Shown: positions 49,532 to 57,497 of the stretch, in pieces
Numbering within the stretch: position 1 is the stretch's first letter
How the letters are laid out: every line of letters begins with the position of its first letter
Origin: Chloroflexales bacterium ZM16-3
GTDB taxonomy: Bacteria > Chloroflexota > Chloroflexia > Chloroflexales > Chloroflexaceae
Length of the DNA: 64,000 bases
Reading direction: 5' to 3'
Assembly (NCBI GenBank): GCA_004138175.2
Contig: RYFE02000004.1
Coordinates: 186,001 to 250,000, forward strand
The notes under the pieces: generated by a model
Told to the model about the DNA's origin: nothing
What the model saw: the letters and a program-made list of their open reading frames with translations, nothing else
Database searches by the model: none
Made by a program: the position numbers and the translations under genes

Positions 49532-50440
49532 ATGAGTTTCAATGAGCTCGCCATCTGGATACCGCAGACGAAGCTGATGCCGCCGCGCCTGCGTGGCGAT
49601 ATTGTCCCCCGCCCGCAGCTGGTTCAGTCCTTACAGCACGCCGCGACGAACCATTCCCTGACACTGGTCGCCGCACCCGCTGGCTATGGCAAGACCACCT
49701 TGCTCGTCGCGTCCGCCCAGTCCCCCGCACACATGCCGATGGTCTGGCTGTCCCTCAATGAGCAAGACGATGACCCGATGCTCTTTCTGGCCGGCCTCGT
49801 CGCAGCTATCCAGCGGCGCTACCCAGGCTGTGGCCAGCGCGCACAGGCGCTGCTGGCGCAGCCCGCGCTCTCGGCGCAGCAGGTGGCTGGCGTCCTGATC
49901 AATGATCTCCTCTCCGCCCTGGATACGCCCACGATGCTCGTCCTCGACGACCTGCACCTGCTGCGCGACCCGGCGATTTATGCCATGCTGACCTATTTGG
50001 TGGAGCACATCCCACCGCTGCTGCGGCTGGTGATCGCCACGCGGCACGATCCGCCCCTGGCCCTGGCACGCTGGCGGGCGCGCGGCATGTTGGCCGAACT
50101 GCGGCGCTGACGATGCGATCCGGCGGATTGAGCGGGAGGGCAGCCTGCTGCTGCGCCGTGGGCTGAGCCGCAGGTCGGGGGCTGGATCGCCGCACTGCCC
50201 GCCGAGATGGTCAAGTCTCGCCCGCGCTTGTGCTACCTGCTGGGCGTCTGCGCTTGGCAGCGGGGCGTTGCCGACGAGGCATCGGACTGGCTTCAGCGCG
50301 CCGCCGCCGGCTTCGTAGCGCTTGGCGATATCGTCGGCCAGGGTGAGGCGCTGATCGACCTGGGCATCCCGCTGATCTGGCGCGGTGAGCTGACGAAGGG
50401 CTTGGAGATCACGCGCCAGGCCCTGGAGCTGCCGTTGCTG
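49532..50440 (+). pseudogene. Remnant of a MalT/LuxR-type ATPase regulator
   Basis: MSFNELAIWIPQTKLMPPRLR then the P-loop LTLVAAPAGYGKTTLLVASA and LDTPTMLVLDDLHLL (Walker B) match the N-terminal ATPase of large MalT-like LuxR regulators. The frame stops at 50108-50110 after LAELRR. A further stretch (ADDAIRRIEREGSLLLRRG) and, in another frame, GGWIAALPAEMVKSRPRLC with QRAAAGFVALGDI belong to the following TPR region. The winged-helix/LuxR DNA-binding end is absent. An internal deletion and a frameshift are needed to explain it, so it is a pseudogene. A TATAAT at 49501-49506 may be its old -10 box. Confidence 0.75.
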
Positions 50441-50790
50441 CCGTGCTCGCGCCCGTCTTCGCGCGCTACCTGCCCCAGGCCCAGCAGATGCAGATGAGCT
50501 GTGAGATCACGGCGGGCTGCAAGGTGGTTTCTGCCACCGGCGCGGTGCTGGCTGAGGTGCCGCTAGGCGCGGGCGACGCCTTTACGGTCGCCACGGTGAG
50601 CCTGCCCGACGTCCGGCCGCGCCCGCTGGCCGCCCAGCCACGCTCGACCGTGTCCTGGCTCTCCTACCTCTCCTCCGACGTGATCCTCTCGTGGCTCGCT
50701 ATCCCGGTCTACCGCCGAGGTGTCCGCCGGGCCTGGGGCGCACAGATGGCCCCGCTGGGGCGCGGGGCGCGGCTGGCCCTGGCCCTGCGC
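50440..50790 (+). pseudogene. Remnant of a nitrilase-like carbon-nitrogen hydrolase, C-terminal part
   Basis: In one frame the sequence reads YLPQAQQMQMSCEITAGCKVV, GAVLAEVPLGAGDAFTVATVSLPD, resembling the C-terminal end of a nitrilase-superfamily amidase. The N-terminal half with the catalytic Glu and Cys is missing, and there is no start codon or ribosome-binding site. It abuts the 3' end of the minus-strand permease gene, whose stop is at 50792. The assignment of the family is tentative. Confidence 0.5.
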
Positions 50791-50791
50791 G

Positions 50792-51607
50792 TTATTGGTC
50801 GTGCTGCCAGAAGACAACCTTCTGCTCGACGGCCACGACGATGGCATAGAGCGCGAGGCTGAGGGCTGCGGCGAGGGTGACGGCGGCGAAGACGCGGTCG
50901 GTCTGGAGGTGGTAGGTGGCGATGCTGATCACATAGCCGAGCCCGCTGCTTGACCCGGCCAGCTCGCCGACGATGGCGCCGACGACGGCGAGGGTGGAGG
51001 CGATCTTCAGCCCGGTGAAGAGGGCGGGCAGGCAGGCGGGCAGGCGGAGCAGGCGGAAGACCTGGGCGGGCGTGGCTCCCCAGGCGCGCAGGAGGTCGAG
51101 CTGTTCGGCGCTGATGCGGCGCAGCCCCTGGGCGGTGTTGACGAGGACGGGGAAGAAGGCGAACAGGGCGGCCATGGCTATGCGCGGGGCGAGCCCGTTG
51201 CCGAGCCAGATGGTGAGCAGGGGGGCCAGGGCGGCGGCCGGCAGGGTCTGCGAGACGAGCACCCAGGGGTAGAGGGCGCGCTCGACCGGGCGCACGGCGA
51301 CGAAGAGGGCGGCCAGGGCCACGCCAGCTACGGCCCCTATGACCAGCCCGCCCACCCCGGCGGCGGCGGTGGCTGTCAGGTGGCCGATCAGCCCGCTGGC
51401 GGGGTCGATCAGCCTGGCCAGCACGCGCCCAGGTGTGGGCAGCAGGTAGGGCGGCACGCCCAGGGCTGGCAGGGCGAGCTGGAGGCCCCCCAGCATGGCC
51501 AGGAAGAGCAGCGCCGAGGGCGCGTAGCGGCGCACGAGATGCCCGCTGGCGCGGGCCTGATGCGCGGCGCGGCGCCGGATCTTCGGGTGGACGGCGGCAT
51601 TGGACAT
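50792..51607 (-). CDS. ABC transporter permease, SsuC/TauC/ThiX type
   Basis: A 271-aa inner-membrane permease of the NitT/TauT family with about six hydrophobic segments. The EAA-like loop is EQLDLLRAWGATPAQVFRLLRLPACLPALFTGL (split EQLDLLRAWGATPAQVFRLL and RLPACLPALFTGL), near residues 180-215, and a typical WLGNGLAPRI precedes it. ATG 51605-51607 is chosen over an upstream in-frame ATG because a TATAAT at 51622-51617 lies in that extension. A partner ATPase is not in the window; the THI5-like binding protein at 38.9-40 kb is the only related component. Confidence 0.82.
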   Translation of the reverse strand: MSNAAVHPKIRRRAAHQARASGHLVRRYAPSALLFLAMLGGLQLALPALGVPPYLLPTPGRVLARLIDPASGLIGHLTATAAAGVGGLVIGAVAGVALAALFVAVRPVERALYPWVLVSQTLPAAALAPLLTIWLGNGLAPRIAMAALFAFFPVLVNTAQGLRRISAEQLDLLRAWGATPAQVFRLLRLPACLPALFTGLKIASTLAVVGAIVGELAGSSSGLGYVISIATYHLQTDRVFAAVTLAAALSLALYAIVVAVEQKVVFWQHDQ

Positions 51608-51616
51608 AATGCCGGT

Positions 51617-51644
51617 ATTATACGGCATTGAGGGCCATAGACAA
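51617..51644 (-). promoter_or_regulatory. Leaderless promoter of the permease
   Basis: On the minus strand TTGTCT (51644-51639), 16-nt spacer, TATAAT (51622-51617), ten bases before the ATG at 51607. Confidence 0.6.
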
Positions 51645-51822
51645 GGTCTCGGGCTACAGGCGGCAGGGCTGGTGCAAGGCCCTGGGTGCCCTCGGCTGGC
51701 GACTGGAAGTCGCGCCGGCGGGGCGCGTTGCGCCGGGCGTCGGCCTGCGCCGCCGCCGGAATCGCCTGCGGCTTCCAGCCGCCGGGCGATGCGGCACCGC
51801 GCTCCTTCTGCGCTACTGCCTT

Positions 51823-53988
51823 TTATTGCTGCGTCGGCAGCGGCATGCTGATCGTGATCACGGTAGCCCGGCGGGGCGCACTGGCGATGCTGAGGGTGCC
51901 GCCCATGATTGCCAGAAGCGTGCTGTGGAGGGCTAGTCCATGGCCGCCGTCGGCGCGGGTTGGCACCGCGCCCATGCCGACCCCATCATCCTCGATGGTG
52001 ACAGTGAGCAGCGGGCGCCCGCCGGGGTCGCTGCCAGCGTATGCGCGGGCGGTGAGGGTGAGCTGACGGCCAGGTGTGTCGCCGCGCCCGTGGCGGGCGG
52101 CGTTGCGCACGGCCTCGCGGGCCGCGTAGTAGAGCGCCTCGGCGCTGAGGGGGTCGAGCCGACGGGCGGCGGCCTCGGCCTCAGCCTGCACCTCCCAGCG
52201 CACATGGTCGAAGGCTCCGCCCAGGTCGGAGTCGACCGCGCGGCGCAGGGCACCGAGCGCACCCACGCGGGCTAGGTCCGGGCCGATGGCCGGCGGCAGT
52301 GCGTGGAGCAGATCGGAGATCTGGCGGTGGACAGCTTGCAGATTTGCGATTGCAGATTGCAGATGGGGGCCGCCCTGCGTATCAATCGGCAATCTACAAT
52401 CGGCAATCTGCAATAAGGTCGCGTGGATCTGGGGCAGCACCTCATCGTGGAGGACGCGGCGGGTGCGCTGGTCGATCACCTGGCTTTCGGCGATCCGGCG
52501 GCGCTGGAGGGCTACCAGGCGGCGGGCCATCTCGGCGGCGGCGCGGGCGTCGATCAGGCGCTCGCCTGCGGCTCGGGCCACTTCGATCTCCTCTTGGGTG
52601 TAGACGCCGCCATCGGCCTTGGCCCCGAGCAGCAGCACCCCGATCAGCCCTCGGTCGTTGCGCAGCGGCACGGCCCATCCGGCGCCGCTGTGGCTGGCGG
52701 GATTGATCGGCAGGCAGAGGGGCGCGTGGCCAGTCGGCGTCGCCTGGATCGTGGCGATGATCGCGCTGGCGTCTGGGATCGGGCCGTCGGGGTGGGCCAG
52801 GGCCGGGCCTGCCATCTCGGCCAGCGAGCCGAGGGGCAGCAGGTAGGCCGCCCGCGCGCCGAGCAGCTCGCCGCAGAGCGCGTGGAAGACCGCCTCGGGC
52901 TCATCATCGCCCCCCCCGCCCGGCCCGAGCAGCCGGTCGTAGAGGTTCTGGCTGGCCACGAAGGGCCGCAGCCGCGCCAGGCCGCCAGATGGCTCGCTGG
53001 CCGAGCGCCAGCCCACCAGGGCGAGGAATGCCGTCATCAGCACAGTCGCGATCAGCAGTTGATAGATCGGCTGGCCGGGGATCCCCGCGCCGCTGAGGCT
53101 CCAGCCGACGGCCACGGCGTAGACGCCGCCCAGGATGAGGGCGCGCCGCCACTGGCGGGCCAGCTCGCCCCTGGGCAGCGCCGCGCCGGTGAAGACCTCG
53201 TAGGCCACCACCGCCTGGCCGATCAGCACGACGGCGGCGGCGATCAGCAGGCAGATCAGGAAGTCGAATCCGATCAGCATGCCGATGCCGCGCGCGGTCA
53301 GGCCGGGGAAGATCTCGGCGCGGGCCTGGTCGAGGAACCAGACCGAGGCGATGCCGATGGCTAGGGCGATGGCGAGCAGCACCGCCGATGCCGCCAGCAG
53401 CCAGGGCCGCGCCCGTTGGCGGGCCAGGTCGCCCATGAAGCGGTCGGACGAGGTGGCCGGGGCGCGCAGGCTGAGCAGGGCCAGCACAATGCAGAGGGCG
53501 GCGAAGCCGGGGTAGATCAGGCGTGCCAGGGTGGTCTGGCTGAGCAGGTCGGCCGGGCCGAGCGGGGGCCGGGCCAGGTCGGCGTAGCTGGGCAGCGGGT
53601 CGACGAAGAGGGCCATCAGGAGGGCCACGGCGCCCAGGAGGCTCACCCCGATGAGCTTCAGGCGTGCGGCGCGGTCGCGCAGCACCCCGCTGTACCAGCC
53701 CATCACCAGGTACCAGAGGTAGGGGGCGATGATCAGCACCAGCCAGCCGGTGCGCCAGTAGAAGTCCATCTCGCCGGTGAAGGCGCCGATCACCCGGCCG
53801 ACCACGGCGGTGTGGCCGACGAAGAAGGTCCCGCCGAAGAGCAGCCCGCCGCCGGCCAGCCAGGTGCCCCAGCTGCGCCGTTCGGCGCTGAGCAGCACCG
53901 TCAGGCCCAGCCAGAGCAGGGCGATGGCGTTAAAGAGCGACCCGGCGATCAGCGCCCAGTCGACCAGGGTGAGGAGTTTGTAGACCAT
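51823..53988 (-). CDS. Multi-TM sensor histidine kinase of NarX/DesK type
   Basis: A 721-aa sensor kinase. About eight to ten membrane helices fill residues 1-330 (LIAGSLFNAIALLWLGLTVLL, WRTGWLVLIIAPYLWYL and so on). A GAF-like sensor follows at about 350-490 (LLPLGSLAEMAG, TGHAPLCLPINP, GLIGVLLLGAKADGG). The dimerisation/phospho-acceptor motif RRVLHDEVLPQIHATLLQ has its His near residue 513. An ATPase domain of the HATPase_c type has ALYYAAREAVRNAARHG, IEDDGVGMG and GHGLALHSTLL. A run of about 26 residues near 525-550 (IADCRLPID and SAIANLQAV) is encoded by a 7-8-bp repeat palindrome. The response regulator lies just upstream and is transcribed with it. Confidence 0.9.
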   Translation of the reverse strand: MVYKLLTLVDWALIAGSLFNAIALLWLGLTVLLSAERRSWGTWLAGGGLLFGGTFFVGHTAVVGRVIGAFTGEMDFYWRTGWLVLIIAPYLWYLVMGWYSGVLRDRAARLKLIGVSLLGAVALLMALFVDPLPSYADLARPPLGPADLLSQTTLARLIYPGFAALCIVLALLSLRAPATSSDRFMGDLARQRARPWLLAASAVLLAIALAIGIASVWFLDQARAEIFPGLTARGIGMLIGFDFLICLLIAAAVVLIGQAVVAYEVFTGAALPRGELARQWRRALILGGVYAVAVGWSLSGAGIPGQPIYQLLIATVLMTAFLALVGWRSASEPSGGLARLRPFVASQNLYDRLLGPGGGGDDEPEAVFHALCGELLGARAAYLLPLGSLAEMAGPALAHPDGPIPDASAIIATIQATPTGHAPLCLPINPASHSGAGWAVPLRNDRGLIGVLLLGAKADGGVYTQEEIEVARAAGERLIDARAAAEMARRLVALQRRRIAESQVIDQRTRRVLHDEVLPQIHATLLQIADCRLPIDTQGGPHLQSAIANLQAVHRQISDLLHALPPAIGPDLARVGALGALRRAVDSDLGGAFDHVRWEVQAEAEAAARRLDPLSAEALYYAAREAVRNAARHGRGDTPGRQLTLTARAYAGSDPGGRPLLTVTIEDDGVGMGAVPTRADGGHGLALHSTLLAIMGGTLSIASAPRRATVITISMPLPTQQ
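52334..52415. repeat. Short-repeat palindrome inside the histidine kinase coding region
   Basis: Forward units of the ATTGCAG/GATTTGC type (52336-52364) and inverted ATCGGCA/ATCTGCA units (52384-52415) flank a GC-rich middle. The run is in frame. The same unit occurs at 54811-54838 and 34009-34031. Confidence 0.7.
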
Positions 53989-54001
53989 ATCGTTACGCAG
54001 C

Positions 54002-54029
54002 GTAGGGACGCAGCGCGCTGCGTCCCTAC
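54002..54029. repeat. GTAGGG palindrome, copy 6
   Basis: Perfect 28-bp palindrome with the same core as 23808-23835, 13 bp from the 3' end of the response regulator gene and before the kinase start. Confidence 0.85.
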
Positions 54030-54047
54030 CGCGCTCCTCCTGCGCCC

Positions 54048-54785
54048 TTACATATCACAGGGCACCCATTGTCCCCGCTCATCCTCAGCTAATGGCGTGC
54101 CGTCCTCGGCCCAGCGCATGAGGCGGCCGGTGTGGATGATCAGGGCCGCGCGGGTGCGGGCGACCTTCTCGTCGGTGGCGCTGTCGCTGAGGCCCCATGC
54201 GGCGTAGATCTGGCCGTTGGTGCGGCTGATCGTGCGCTTGTCGCGGAAGCCCAGGCGGGCGGCGATCTGCTCGTTGCTCATGCCCTGGGCGATCATGTGG
54301 GCCACTTGCTGCTCGTTTGGCTCTAGCAGGGCCATAGGCGCGCGCTCATCTTTGCGGCTCACCTCCTGCACCCGCGACTCGATCTCCGGGTCGATGTAGC
54401 TGCGCCCGGCCACGGCGTCGCGCAGCAGGGGCACGATCATCTGCGGCAGCAGGTAGCTCGACTTGCGCACGTAGGCGTAGTGGCTGAGGATGCCGGAGCG
54501 GCGGAATGACCGGTAGTAGGCGTCGTCGTCCTGGATGGAGTAGAAGACCACCGGCAGGCGCGGGTGCTCGCGGCGGATGGCTACGGCGGCCTCGATTCCG
54601 TTCCATGCCCCCTCTAGCTGCACGTCCATCAGGATGGCCTCGGGCGGCGAGTCGAGGCAGCGAGACAGAGCCTCCTCGCCGCTGCCGCAGTCGCCCACCA
54701 TGGCCACCTCGCCTGTGGCGGCCAGCCCCGCGCAGAGGGCAGGCCGCAGCTTCTCGTTATCCTCGACCACCAGCAGGCGGATCAT
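54048..54785 (-). CDS. NarL/FixJ-like response regulator
   Basis: A 245-aa two-domain regulator. The receiver (residues 1-125) begins LLVVEDNEKLRPAL, has the phospho-acceptor Asp in AILMDVQ near residue 54, and shows RKSSYLL as the conserved Lys. The C-terminal HTH contains LEPNEQQVAHMIAQGMSNEQ and IAARLGFRDKRTISRTNGQIYAAWG, a LuxR-like DNA-binding domain with an unusual tail (GLSDSATDEKVARTRAALIIH). It lies immediately upstream of the kinase in the same direction and is its likely partner. ATG 54783-54785; the preceding membrane-protein frame overlaps it by 29 bp. Confidence 0.88.
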   Translation of the reverse strand: MIRLLVVEDNEKLRPALCAGLAATGEVAMVGDCGSGEEALSRCLDSPPEAILMDVQLEGAWNGIEAAVAIRREHPRLPVVFYSIQDDDAYYRSFRRSGILSHYAYVRKSSYLLPQMIVPLLRDAVAGRSYIDPEIESRVQEVSRKDERAPMALLEPNEQQVAHMIAQGMSNEQIAARLGFRDKRTISRTNGQIYAAWGLSDSATDEKVARTRAALIIHTGRLMRWAEDGTPLAEDERGQWVPCDM

Positions 54786-55191
54786 GGCTGGGGCGCTCCT
54801 TCGGTGAGATTGCAGATTGCAGATGTCTGATTGCAGTTTGTGATGACGCGAGCCACACAGTGGTGGCGGCGACCATATCGACCAGCAGATCGCCCAGGGT
54901 GTCCTCCAGGTACAGATGACCCTTGTAGATCACCTGGAAGCCCTCCTGCCCCAGGGCGACGAGCAGGATCAGGGCGACATAGGCGGCAGGTCGTCCGCGC
55001 AGGGCTGGGAAATACATAAGGGACAGGGCACCGATCAGGGCGAAGATGGCGGCGTGGCCGATGATGTGGGCGGCCAGGCTGTGGAACACCTGGTTGAAGA
55101 GGACGTCTAGGGCGGGCGACTGCTGGGCGACCCAGCCATATGGTACCAGAAAGATGGCGATCAGGGCGATGATCAGGATGTACGGCTTCAT
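54757..55191 (-). CDS. Small VanZ-like membrane protein
   Basis: A 144-aa protein with three to four membrane helices (MKPYILIIALIAIFLVPYGW, HIIGHAAIFALIGALSLMYF, AAYVALILLVALGQEGFQ). It resembles the compact VanZ/DUF family with a conserved His in the second helix and DTLGDLLVDMVAA near the third. Its last 25 residues (SSQTAIRHLQSAIS) read through the same ATTGCAG-type repeat found in the histidine kinase and overlap the response-regulator start, so the true C-terminus may be a recent extension. Function unknown. Confidence 0.55.
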   Translation of the reverse strand: MKPYILIIALIAIFLVPYGWVAQQSPALDVLFNQVFHSLAAHIIGHAAIFALIGALSLMYFPALRGRPAAYVALILLVALGQEGFQVIYKGHLYLEDTLGDLLVDMVAATTVWLASSQTAIRHLQSAISPKERPSHDPPAGGRG

Positions 55192-55319
55192 GCGCTTAGG
55201 ATAGGCTGCCCGTCAAGCACCTGAGTGCGTCGGATCGGTGATCTGAGGCGTCGCGCGCGGGCGGGTTGATCGGGCACACTACATCTATCACTCGCAACCT
55301 ACACCTGGAGGAGCAGCAT

Positions 55320-55982
55320 ATGCGCCCGATCACATACCTACACTCGCGCCTAGCGTCCACCCTCTTCTACCCGACCGCCGCCGCGAGCGCCCTGGCGGTT
55401 GGCATGGTGCTCGGTCGCTCCCTGATGACGGGCGTGCTCGGCCCCAACTTCCTGATCTGGAACCTGTTCCTGGCCTGGATGCCCTACCTGATGGCGATCT
55501 GGGCCGAGTCATCGGCCCGGCGCAGTTGGTGGAGGGCCATCCTGCCCAGCACCCTCTGGCTGCTCTTTCTGCCGAACGCGCCCTATATTATGACCGACTT
55601 TGTCCACTTTGAGCGGCTGGGCTTTGTCTGGTGGTACACCCTGGGTATGCTGGTGGCCTTCGCCTGGGCGGGGTGTATGCTGGGGGTGGCCTCGCTCTAC
55701 ATTATGCAGCGGATCGTGCGCGAGCGCCTGGGGGCGGCGATGAGCTGGGCCTTTGTGCTGGCTAGCTGTGGCCTGAGCGGCCTGGGGGTCTACTTCGGGC
55801 GCTTCCTGCGCTGGAACTCCTGGGATGTGCTGTTCAGCCCGAGCGGCCTGGCCCATGATCTGCGGCACCTGCTCGGCGACCCCTCCAACTACCCGCAGAT
55901 GATCGGGGTGAGCGGGCTCTTCGCCTGCTTCCTGGCTCTGGGCTACCTGACCCTGACGGCGGTGCGATCACTGAGGCACTGA
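55320..55982 (+). CDS. DUF1361-family membrane protein
   Basis: A 220-aa inner-membrane protein with about six helices. The conserved pattern is WLLFLPNAPYIMTDFVHF near residue 80 and GVYFGRFLRWNSWDVLF near 160, diagnostic for DUF1361. Function in the family is unknown. ATG 55320 is preferred to an upstream start because TGGAGGAG lies eight bases before it. The last residues (RSLRH) and the stop codon are encoded by the repeat array at 55968-56031. Confidence 0.85.
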   Translation: MRPITYLHSRLASTLFYPTAAASALAVGMVLGRSLMTGVLGPNFLIWNLFLAWMPYLMAIWAESSARRSWWRAILPSTLWLLFLPNAPYIMTDFVHFERLGFVWWYTLGMLVAFAWAGCMLGVASLYIMQRIVRERLGAAMSWAFVLASCGLSGLGVYFGRFLRWNSWDVLFSPSGLAHDLRHLLGDPSNYPQMIGVSGLFACFLALGYLTLTAVRSLRH

Positions 55983-56031
55983 GGCACTGAGGCACTGAGG
56001 CACTGAGGCACTGAGGCGCTGAGGCGCTGAG
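55968..56031. repeat. Eight direct 8-bp CACTGAGG units
   Basis: TCACTGAG, five GCACTGAG and two GCGCTGAG in direct order; contains the stop of the DUF1361 gene (55980-55982). The terminator at 56037-56076 follows. Confidence 0.9.
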
Positions 56032-56036
56032 ATGTA

Positions 56037-56076
56037 AAGATGGCTCAGGGAGGATGTACCCTCCCTGAGCCATCTT
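56037..56076. terminator. Bidirectional terminator
   Basis: A 17-bp stem (56037-56053 with 56060-56076) with a six-base loop; AAGATGG and CCATCTT ends. It separates the convergent DUF1361 and 2Fe-2S genes. Confidence 0.75.
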
Positions 56077-56097
56077 GCCGAAGGGGATCTGCGGCTG

Positions 56098-56793
56098 CTA
56101 GCCCTCGCTCGGCTCTCCCTCTGGCGGCGTGGCGGGTCGGTTGAGCCGCGCCCTGATGCGGTCCGCTGCGGACATGCCGGGGGCGGGCGGGGGCGGGGGC
56201 GGGGCGGCCCCCACATCGGCGGCGGCGTCTTCGATGTCGATAATGGTGCTGCCCATGCTAACCGGGGAGACCCCCAGGTTGGCGTTGATCGTCCGCATCG
56301 TATCGGTAATGTAGCGATCGAGGTTCTGGATCGGCCAGAGGAAGGTAGCGATGCCGAGCCGGTTGATCGTGTTGATGATGTTGAGGGGGTAGAGGGCGAG
56401 CTGGTCGACATTGAGCTTGATCAGGTTATTGACCAGCGGGCCGAGCTGCGCGATCGGGTTGGAGCCGATGGGCGGGCTGAACACCGCAAACACCTGTTGG
56501 CGCAGCTCCTCGATGGTGGTGACTACCTCGACCTTGCCATTGCCGCGCAGGGATGCCTGGCAGGCTAGGCGGTTGCCGTCGTCTAGGCGACGCTCGGGCA
56601 TCCATGTCCGCTCGACATCATTCGCTGGGTTGAGCTGATCCGCCCCTTCGATCACGCGGCACTGGCAGGTCTGACAGATCCCGTTCCCATCGCACACAAA
56701 GCCGATGTGTGCGCCATTGCGTCGGGCTACGTCGAGCAGCCGCTCGCCGAGCAGCGCCTCCATCTCGACGCCGTTGATGACGACCGTAGGCAT
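56098..56793 (-). CDS. 2Fe-2S ferredoxin-domain protein with hydrophobic middle and Pro-rich tail
   Basis: A 231-aa redox protein. Residues 1-95 form an adrenodoxin-type 2Fe-2S domain: GFVCDGNGICQTCQCRVIEG (C-x5-C-x2-C) and a fourth Cys in RLACQASLRG. Residues 96-180 are apolar and helical (LVNNLIKLNVDQLALYPLNI, ATFLWPIQNLDRYITDTM), and the rest is Pro-rich and disordered. This order (2Fe-2S domain then hydrophobic segment) recalls chlorosome-envelope proteins CsmI/J/X and the CsmY-type protein of Chloroflexus, but no chlorosome genes are nearby. ATG 56791-56793 with GAGGAG upstream. Electron partner unknown. Confidence 0.8.
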   Translation of the reverse strand: MPTVVINGVEMEALLGERLLDVARRNGAHIGFVCDGNGICQTCQCRVIEGADQLNPANDVERTWMPERRLDDGNRLACQASLRGNGKVEVVTTIEELRQQVFAVFSPPIGSNPIAQLGPLVNNLIKLNVDQLALYPLNIINTINRLGIATFLWPIQNLDRYITDTMRTINANLGVSPVSMGSTIIDIEDAAADVGAAPPPPPPAPGMSAADRIRARLNRPATPPEGEPSEG

Positions 56794-56901
56794 GTATCTG
56801 CTCCTCAATTTCTGTGTTCAGGGTGCTGTGCATGTTATTGTAGCACACTGTGCAGGGGGCATGTCCTGTCTCGTAACGACGAACGACGAATACCTGGATC
56901 A

Positions 56902-57417
56902 TCAGGTTTGTGGATGCCTCTCATCGTCGGCATCCTCGTCCTCGCTCACGCCGAAGAGGCGCATCCACTCAGCGATCTCGGCCTTGCTCAGCGGTCGGTC
57001 GTTGCGCTTCTCGCGCATCGACACGCTCGGCTTGGGGGTGTCGAGGGCCTCCAGGCGGCGGGCGAACTCCTGCGAGCTGATCACCGGCACGCCGTGGGCG
57101 CGGGCCGCCCCAGCCACCGCGTGGTCCGAGCTGACCACGTGCCACTCGTCGCGCCGCCGCACCGCGCGGATGCGCCGGATCAGCTCGCTGTCGGCGTCCG
57201 AGGGCGACTTGGCGAAGCGCGCCTCGACCCCGTAGCCGTTCAGGTTGTCGGGGTGCCCATAGACCCCGCCGTCGAAGATGACCACCACCTTGCGACCGCG
57301 CTTCTTGGTCGCGTAGCGGCGCAGGATCATCACGAGCTGGGCCTCGTCGTCCGGGTCGCTCAGGCTGATGCTGCGCATCTGCCCGATCAGGTTGTGTCCA
57401 TCGATCAGGATCGGCAT
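56902..57417 (-). CDS. YacP/NYN-domain endoribonuclease-like protein
   Basis: A 171-aa protein of the NYN (PIN-like) nuclease family. LIDGHNLIGQM at residues 4-14, VVVIFDGGVYG near 48, FAKSPSDADSELIRRI near 71 and VVSSDHAVAGAARAHG near 97 supply the conserved acidic residues of the active site. Members such as YacP/Rae1 cut mRNA or rRNA-bound targets. The C-terminal helical tail (SKAEIAEWMRLFGVSEDEDADDE) is acidic. It lies downstream of the DNA methyltransferase on the same strand, separated by about 80 bp. Confidence 0.82.
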   Translation of the reverse strand: MPILIDGHNLIGQMRSISLSDPDDEAQLVMILRRYATKKRGRKVVVIFDGGVYGHPDNLNGYGVEARFAKSPSDADSELIRRIRAVRRRDEWHVVSSDHAVAGAARAHGVPVISSQEFARRLEALDTPKPSVSMREKRNDRPLSKAEIAEWMRLFGVSEDEDADDERHPQT

Positions 57418-57497
57418 GGTGTTATGCTAGCTCAATCCGCCCCTCCGCCCGGTGGATGGTCACGCCCGCCAGCCGCGCCCCGGCGAGCTCGTTTGGC

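Noticed and set aside
49240-50790. A single multidomain gene spanning the remnants
   Set aside because: Stops and frame changes lie between unrelated domain fragments, and no shared frame joins them.
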